From an uncultured Corynebacterium sp. (lineage in GTDB: Bacteria; Actinomycetota; Actinomycetes; Mycobacteriales; Mycobacteriaceae), in NCBI RefSeq assembly GCF_946998835.1, contig NZ_CAMQAZ010000033.1, forward strand, positions 1 to 25,536: DNA of 25,536 nucleotides, read 5' to 3'. The position numbers were made by a program, and so were the translations under genes. This document shows positions 21,728 through 25,536 of this stretch, piece by piece (the stretch's first letter is position 1; each line of letters begins with the position of its first letter). Below the pieces are notes generated by a model, which saw only the letters and a program-made list of their open reading frames with translations, was not told where the DNA came from and did no database searches.

Positions 21728-23140
21728 ATGGATGGCATAATTGGCGGAGCTGGTGGGGAAGGCCGGGATGCCGCAGCTGCCAGGGGCCTAGAGGACACTG
21801 ATCCCTCGCACCTCGACGACCTCGTTGAGGCGAAAGAAACTCAATTCGTCGAAGATAATCCGCGCCCGGACTTCCAGGATTTCCGTCAGACTTACCTGCA
21901 TCCGGCATCCCGCGCGGCAAATAAGTTGCGTCAGAAAGTGCGGCCGCGCACGCGTTTTCTCCATGCGGTTGACCGTGTGCGCACCCGCTGGATGCTCATT
22001 GTCCAGGCCACGTTAGCCGCCGGTGTGGCCTATTGGTTCGCGCTTGAGGTACTGGGGCACCCCAACCCGTTTTTCGCGCCGATGGCTGCATTCATCAGCC
22101 TCAATGTGATGACCGCCGGGCCCCGACTGAAGCACTCTGTGGAGTTGGTGCTCGGTGCCTCGTTGGGCGTTGGCATTGGTGATGTGATTATCTCCATCCT
22201 CGGCTCGGGCATCTGGCAGCTGACTGTCGGTGTGTTCGTCGCCATGGTCATCGGTGTATTTGTCGGCCGTGGCCCGCTCGTGGTGAACCAAGCAGCATCC
22301 TCGGCTGTGCTCATCGCCACCATCATTCCGCCGGGCACAGCCGGTTCCTACTACCGAATGATCGATGCTCTCGTCGGCGGTGTGGTCGGCATTATCGTGC
22401 TCATTGTGTTGCCGCGAAGTCCGCTGGCGGGTGCGCGCCGCAAGGTGGCCAAGGTGCTCGACATGGGAGCGGACGTACTTTACGACATCGGCATCGGCAT
22501 GAAAGAGGGCGACACCGACCGCATCCGTACTGCTCTGAGTGTGGTGCGCTCCATGCAGGCTCAGGTCTCACTTATGGACCGCACCGTTGCTGATGCCGAC
22601 GAGCAGGTCCGCATATCGCCGTTGCTCTGGCGCTCACGAGATCGGATCCACTCGCTGTCGCGCATGGTCCATCCGGTCGACAACGCGATGCGCAATATCC
22701 GTGTGCTCGCGCGTCGCGCTATCACCGCCCGCGAGGATCACATCGACTTCTCGCCCGAGCTGTGCGAGCTTGTTCTCGGGGTGTCTGAAGGTACGCGCCT
22801 GGTTAGTCATTTGCTTGACGACGAAGCCTCCGTGCGCAGAATCCCAGAGTGGGGCGAGTTGCCCTTTGAGCCCGGCGACATCGCTATCGCTCAGCTGTCG
22901 GAGGAGTCCGGGGAGGTCAAGCTTGAGGATGTGGTTCGGTACTTGCGTCGTTTAGCGGCGAAATTGCATCCGCGTGTGGTGGAGGACGCAACGCTGTCAG
23001 AACAAGTTGTGTTTGCGCAGTGCCGCTCATTGGTGGTGGATTTGCTGCAGGTTTGTGGTCTGTCCAGGCGTTCGGCTGTGGCGACGCTGCCGCCGACAAC
23101 GCCGTTCCCGGCAATGCCGCCGGAGGTATGGGACGAGTAG
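21728..23140 (+). CDS. FUSC-type (aromatic acid exporter-like) membrane protein
   Basis: Inner-membrane protein resembling the FUSC/ArAE (PF13515-type) efflux proteins; the transported substrate is unknown. The 470 residues begin with a polar cytoplasmic stretch (1-85), then about six hydrophobic segments between about 88 and 235 (including WMLIVQATLAAGVAYWFALEV, NPFFAPMAAFISLNVM, VGVFVAMVIGVFVGRGP and ALVGGVVGIIVLIVLP). The remaining 235 residues form a helical, charged cytoplasmic domain with repeated VRSMQAQVSLMDRTVADA-like helices. Only one FUSC half is present, so it probably dimerises. The C-terminus is Pro-rich. It converges on the DUF1707 gene. Confidence 0.82.
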   Translation: MDGIIGGAGGEGRDAAAARGLEDTDPSHLDDLVEAKETQFVEDNPRPDFQDFRQTYLHPASRAANKLRQKVRPRTRFLHAVDRVRTRWMLIVQATLAAGVAYWFALEVLGHPNPFFAPMAAFISLNVMTAGPRLKHSVELVLGASLGVGIGDVIISILGSGIWQLTVGVFVAMVIGVFVGRGPLVVNQAASSAVLIATIIPPGTAGSYYRMIDALVGGVVGIIVLIVLPRSPLAGARRKVAKVLDMGADVLYDIGIGMKEGDTDRIRTALSVVRSMQAQVSLMDRTVADADEQVRISPLLWRSRDRIHSLSRMVHPVDNAMRNIRVLARRAITAREDHIDFSPELCELVLGVSEGTRLVSHLLDDEASVRRIPEWGELPFEPGDIAIAQLSEESGEVKLEDVVRYLRRLAAKLHPRVVEDATLSEQVVFAQCRSLVVDLLQVCGLSRRSAVATLPPTTPFPAMPPEVWDE

Positions 23141-23207
23141 CTGTGTTGAGTAGTAGGCGAGCAGGGCCCTGCCCGCCGCCGGTCTGCGTCGCAGGTCGCA
23201 AAACGGC

Positions 23208-23252
23208 TACTGCGGAGTGTCCTACTGCGGCGTGTTTTACTGCGGCACGCGC
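23208..23252. repeat. Three 15-bp tandem repeats carrying the DUF1707 stop codon
   Basis: TACTGCGG recurs at 23208, 23223 and 23238, exactly 15 bp apart (units of 15 bp with variable last 7 bases). On the minus strand each unit ends CCG CAG TA(A/G), so the DUF1707 gene's final Pro-Gln-stop is followed by two further in-frame copies of Pro-Gln-stop. Confidence 0.85.
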
Positions 23253-23929
23253 TTAACCTCGACACCACCGAAAGCGACGAAGCCGCGCACAACGATCTTT
23301 GGAGCCTGTCCAGCGCCCGTAGCAGGAAGATTGCGCCCTCGGGTACCAGTGACTTCCGTGCCGCCAAAGATGGGCAGCACATCGACGTCAACCAGGTAGT
23401 GGTCGGGGACAATGATTTCAACCCCGCCAAAGGCGCAGCCAATATTGACGACAGTGGTTTCCGAGGTCAGGATAGCTTCGCGGAAGTCCAGCTCAGTCCC
23501 GCCAAAAGTTGCCACCGTAGTGTGCGTGGGAGCGCACGTCCATGGGCCTCTCTTGTCGGTGCCGCCGAAGATGCCGATGGAGAGCTTGGAACCAGATGCC
23601 GCGGCGGAGTTATTAATCTGAGCGGGCTGGTGGCTGTGGGCCGTATTTTGTGCCATTGCATGGTACTCGCCGGGGAAGCTGGGCGGGTTCGGGTGCGGGT
23701 TCGGGTGCGGGTTCGTACGTGAAGTCGGCTCTGCTAAGTTCGCCGGCAGCGACAAGTCTTGAGTCAGCACCGGCAGCTCATCCATGTACGTCGCCTTCTG
23801 CGCTTTCTCCGTACGCTCCTGCAGTTCCGCAAAGTCAATCTGCCCGTCGCGGAATGCCCATTCCAGGCGCTCCAGTGCAGTGTGGCGGGCTTGGTCGCCA
23901 GCGCGTAGACGTGGGGTGTTGTCAGTCAT
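23237..23929 (-). CDS. DUF1707 protein with LiaF-like C-terminal domain
   Basis: Actinobacterial protein with the N-terminal DUF1707 (SHOCT-like) helical hairpin (residues about 6-56: LRAGDQARHTALERLEWAFRDGQIDFAELQERTEKAQKA), a Pro/Asn/His-rich linker with a repeated PHPN motif, and a C-terminal beta-rich domain with recurring FGG strands (IGIFGGTDKRG, ATFGGTELDFREA, CAFGGVEI, PIFGGTEVTG, AFGGVEVKRVPQ) resembling the C-terminal domain of LiaF (cell-envelope stress). It has no membrane segment. TAGGAC precedes ATG 23929. The function is unknown; membrane or envelope association is inferred from relatives. Confidence 0.85.
   Translation of the reverse strand: MTDNTPRLRAGDQARHTALERLEWAFRDGQIDFAELQERTEKAQKATYMDELPVLTQDLSLPANLAEPTSRTNPHPNPHPNPPSFPGEYHAMAQNTAHSHQPAQINNSAAASGSKLSIGIFGGTDKRGPWTCAPTHTTVATFGGTELDFREAILTSETTVVNIGCAFGGVEIIVPDHYLVDVDVLPIFGGTEVTGTRGRNLPATGAGQAPKIVVRGFVAFGGVEVKRVPQ
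23684..23715 (+). repeat. 12-bp tandem repeat in the DUF1707 linker
   Basis: CGGGTTCGGGTG is repeated at 23684-23695 and 23696-23707, with a partial third copy at 23708-23715. On the minus strand it encodes the PHPN repeat. Confidence 0.88.
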
Positions 23930-24037
23930 AATGCTGTCCTATCGAGCCAGTGGCGGGCAGTACCTTTAATACCTCAAATGTTAACTGCACTCGATCTGTA
24001 GCGCAGGCGACCAGTGGACAGAGTAACTCCCGGAGCA

Positions 24038-24061
24038 GAAACTTTCACAGGGAAACTTTCA
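24038..24061. repeat. Short direct repeat GAAACTTTCA x2
   Basis: GAAACTTTCA at 24038-24047 and 24052-24061 (14-bp period), in the 165-bp gap between the DUF1707 gene and the 3' end of the next minus-strand gene. No terminator is evident in that gap. Confidence 0.7.
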
Positions 24062-24094
24062 TGCAAATCGACTGGCTCTGTTACCGCGTCTGTG

Positions 24095-25048
24095 TCAGCG
24101 CACGATCTGCAGATCGCGCAGGTGTCGGTATAGCGTCGTTTTCTCTCGCGGCTTCCGCGACTCCACGCCGTCGCGCACGTATCGGAAGCCCAGTCCGCCG
24201 ACTTGTACAGCCCGCCCCGTCATTGGCGGGTGTAGCTCGCGGGCCGGGGCTTCCTTCGCTTTTCGACGGCCACCGCGACCCAAACTCAGTCGGCTCAACA
24301 GGCCCTTAGATTCTTTATCTGTGTCATCTCTGGCACCGCTGTCGCTACCTTCTGCCTGGGGCGCCGGAACTTCGGCCGCTACGATGCCCGGGGCATCGGG
24401 GGTGGGGCGGATCTGCACGCCTGTGGATATGCCGGAGAACATCTGATGTTCGTCGACATAGACCTCGCCAGTAAACCCATTTGCCGAGGAAACTCCAGTA
24501 ATTCCTGGTTCTGTTAGCAGGACGTAACCAACAATTGCGTGCCCGGTGTCATCGCGAATCAGCGGCACTGGCACCGTCGGGCGCGTGAGTGCGGCCGCCG
24601 CATTGAGGCCCTCTCCGCCTTCGATGCCCCAGTTTTTGGCCGCAGTCGAGGGCGCGGTGGGAACGTGTGCCAGTTCAATCCAGAGCAGGTTCTTACGCAT
24701 GAGATAGGTTGCCACGGCTGCCAATGCCGCGTCGATGCCAACGACCACGATTCGCAGCGGCTCGCTTGGGGTTTGCGGAGCCGGCTGCGGAGCGCCTAAG
24801 TGGTCGACCTTTTTCTGCTTGGAGATTTCCTCTGGCGTCGGCGCCGTATCGACAGGCAGAACCTCCTTGGCTAGATCGTCGATGAAGGCCAACTCCTTGC
24901 GGGTGGGGATTATCGCGACGTCGTGAAGCGCATAGGCGGGCGGTGCTGGAGTAGTTGGCGCGGATGATGCTGATGCAGGCCACGATTGGTGGAGCAATTG
25001 GGAAAACGCGGGTACATCGGGGCCACACTGCAGCACAACAATACGCAT
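24095..25048 (-). CDS. Uncharacterised protein divergent from purA, possibly a degenerate lipid-kinase-like fold
   Basis: I do not recognise this family with confidence. The 317-residue product starts MRIVVLQCGPDV, has a Pro/Ala-rich linker (about 27-40 and 85-95), a hydrophobic core RIVVVGIDAALAAVATYLMRKN (about 98-120), and a beta-rich region with GFTGEVYVDEHQMFSGISTGVQI. It ends with a basic Gly/Arg/Lys patch (LGRGGRRKAKEA) and REKTTLYRHLRDLQIVR. The order of a VVVGIDAAL-type strand/loop, then NLLWIELAHVPTAPSTAAKNWGI and later VDEHQMFSG recalls diacylglycerol-kinase/LCB5 folds, where GGDGT would be expected but GIDAA is found. This is a weak analogy only. ATG 25048 is chosen because TAGAGT ends 8 nt upstream; the frame remains open further into purA. 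Confidence 0.7.
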   Translation of the reverse strand: MRIVVLQCGPDVPAFSQLLHQSWPASASSAPTTPAPPAYALHDVAIIPTRKELAFIDDLAKEVLPVDTAPTPEEISKQKKVDHLGAPQPAPQTPSEPLRIVVVGIDAALAAVATYLMRKNLLWIELAHVPTAPSTAAKNWGIEGGEGLNAAAALTRPTVPVPLIRDDTGHAIVGYVLLTEPGITGVSSANGFTGEVYVDEHQMFSGISTGVQIRPTPDAPGIVAAEVPAPQAEGSDSGARDDTDKESKGLLSRLSLGRGGRRKAKEAPARELHPPMTGRAVQVGGLGFRYVRDGVESRKPREKTTLYRHLRDLQIVR

Positions 25049-25053
25049 AGGAC

Positions 25054-25062
25054 TACACTCTA
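25054..25062. promoter_or_regulatory. Overlapping divergent -10 hexamers for purA and its neighbour
   Basis: On + TACACT (25054-25059) is a -10 candidate for purA, and on - TAGAGT (25062-25057) is a -10 candidate for the uncharacterised gene. They share 3 bp, so RNA polymerase could not occupy both at once. The minus-strand hexamer is 8 nt from ATG 25048 (leaderless); the purA one leaves a leader of about 34 nt. Confidence 0.5.
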
Positions 25063-25099
25063 ATGCGTCGTCTGCAATCCCAGGAGTTGAAGTAGGACT

Positions 25100-25536
25100 A
25101 TGGCCGCAATCATTATCGTCGGTGCCCAGTGGGGCGACGAGGGCAAGGGCAAGGCAACCGATATTCTCGGTGGCCGCGTTGACTACGTCGTCAAGCCCAA
25201 CGGTGGCAACAACGCTGGCCACACCGTTGTCGTCGGCGGTGAGAAGTACGAGCTGAAGCTGCTTCCGGCGGGTGTGCTGTCGGAAAACGCCGTGCCGATC
25301 ATCGGTAACGGCTGTGTGGTTAATCTCGAGGCGCTTTTCGACGAGATTGATGGTCTCGAGGCTCGCGGTGCAAAGGCATCTCGCCTGCGCGTTTCCGGCA
25401 ACGCCCACATGGTTGCTCCGTACCACCAGACGCTGGACCGCGTGACCGAGCGTTTCCTGGGCAAGCGCGCCATCGGTACCACTGGCCGCGGTATCGGCCC
25501 GACCTACGCCGACAAGGTCGGCCGTACGGGCTTGCG
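25100..25536 (+). CDS. purA: Adenylosuccinate synthetase, 3' end outside window
   Basis: First committed step from IMP to AMP: GTP-dependent joining of aspartate to IMP. About 145 residues are visible, continuing past the window edge. The N-terminal GTP-binding motif QWGDEGKGK (residues 10-18, with catalytic Asp13), the NGGNNAGHT loop with catalytic His near residue 41, and GTTGRGIGPTYADK are diagnostic. AGGAG at 25082-25086 lies 13 nt before ATG 25100 (AGGA at 25094-25097 is closer but only 2 nt away). It is divergent from the uncharacterised gene, with overlapping -10 hexamers. C-rich codon usage suggests strong expression. Confidence 0.98.
   Translation, partial: MAAIIIVGAQWGDEGKGKATDILGGRVDYVVKPNGGNNAGHTVVVGGEKYELKLLPAGVLSENAVPIIGNGCVVNLEALFDEIDGLEARGAKASRLRVSGNAHMVAPYHQTLDRVTERFLGKRAIGTTGRGIGPTYADKVGRTGL

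Noticed and set aside
23161..23172. Perfect 12-bp palindrome GCAGGGCCCTGC between the FUSC and DUF1707 genes.
   Set aside because: It has no loop or T-run, so it is not a convincing terminator; it may be chance in GC-rich DNA.
23684..23715. Tandem repeats considered as CRISPR-like.
   Set aside because: Units are 12 bp without spacers and encode an in-frame peptide repeat; none of the repeats in the window has CRISPR architecture.

Overview
The window is chromosomal DNA of an actinobacterium, most likely Corynebacterium or a close relative. It has moderately high GC, actinobacterial DnaK, HspR, ClpB, PurA and orotate phosphoribosyltransferase proteins, a class I fructose-bisphosphate aldolase, and many genes with a TANNNT -10 hexamer 6-8 nt before the start codon (leaderless transcripts). 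From memory, gene content matches the M. tuberculosis Rv0350-Rv0384c neighbourhood (dnaK-grpE-dnaJ1-hspR, purA, a DUF3151 gene, a GH76 gene, a TrmH-family gene, pyrE, clpB), rearranged. No tRNA, rRNA, CRISPR array, prophage or insertion sequence is visible.

Layout. 1-3615: heat-shock operon dnaK (5' end missing), grpE, dnaJ and hspR on +. 3621-5467: convergent minus-strand pair, a small EspC/WXG100-like protein and a DUF1023-type alpha/beta hydrolase. A perfect terminator hairpin for the hspR side lies inside the hydrolase gene. 5468-5610: divergent gap with two perfect DnaA boxes exactly 40 bp apart. 5611-7197: a nitrilase-superfamily amidohydrolase and a TRIC/UPF0126 membrane protein. A bidirectional terminator separates these from fda on -. 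8184-8422: fda/clpB divergent gap with a CRP/GlxR-like site, a complete HspR operator (HAIR) and a SigH-type promoter whose -35 lies in the HAIR spacer. 8423-11002: clpB.

11199-15362: accessory stretch with a GNAT acetyltransferase, a DUF222/HNH protein that lacks most zinc-site cysteines, an SDR oxidoreductase (-) and a two-domain rhodanese with Ser at the catalytic Cys position. 15571-21184: a membrane-anchored low-complexity protein, pyrE, a lysoplasmalogenase-like membrane protein, a TrmH-family RNA methyltransferase (TTG start, overlapping) and a cytoplasmic GH76-like protein. 21270-23140: a DUF3151 protein and a FUSC-type membrane protein. 23237-25048: a DUF1707 protein and an unrecognised protein on -. 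The latter is divergent from purA (truncated by the window end), and the two putative -10 hexamers overlap.

The best-supported joint function is protein quality control. DnaK/GrpE/DnaJ and ClpB form one disaggregation system, HspR (encoded here) represses it, and the HAIR plus SigH promoter in front of clpB show the wiring. The least explained items are the DnaA-box pair, the terminator antisense to the hydrolase, the EspC-like/hydrolase pair and the overlapping purA promoter region.
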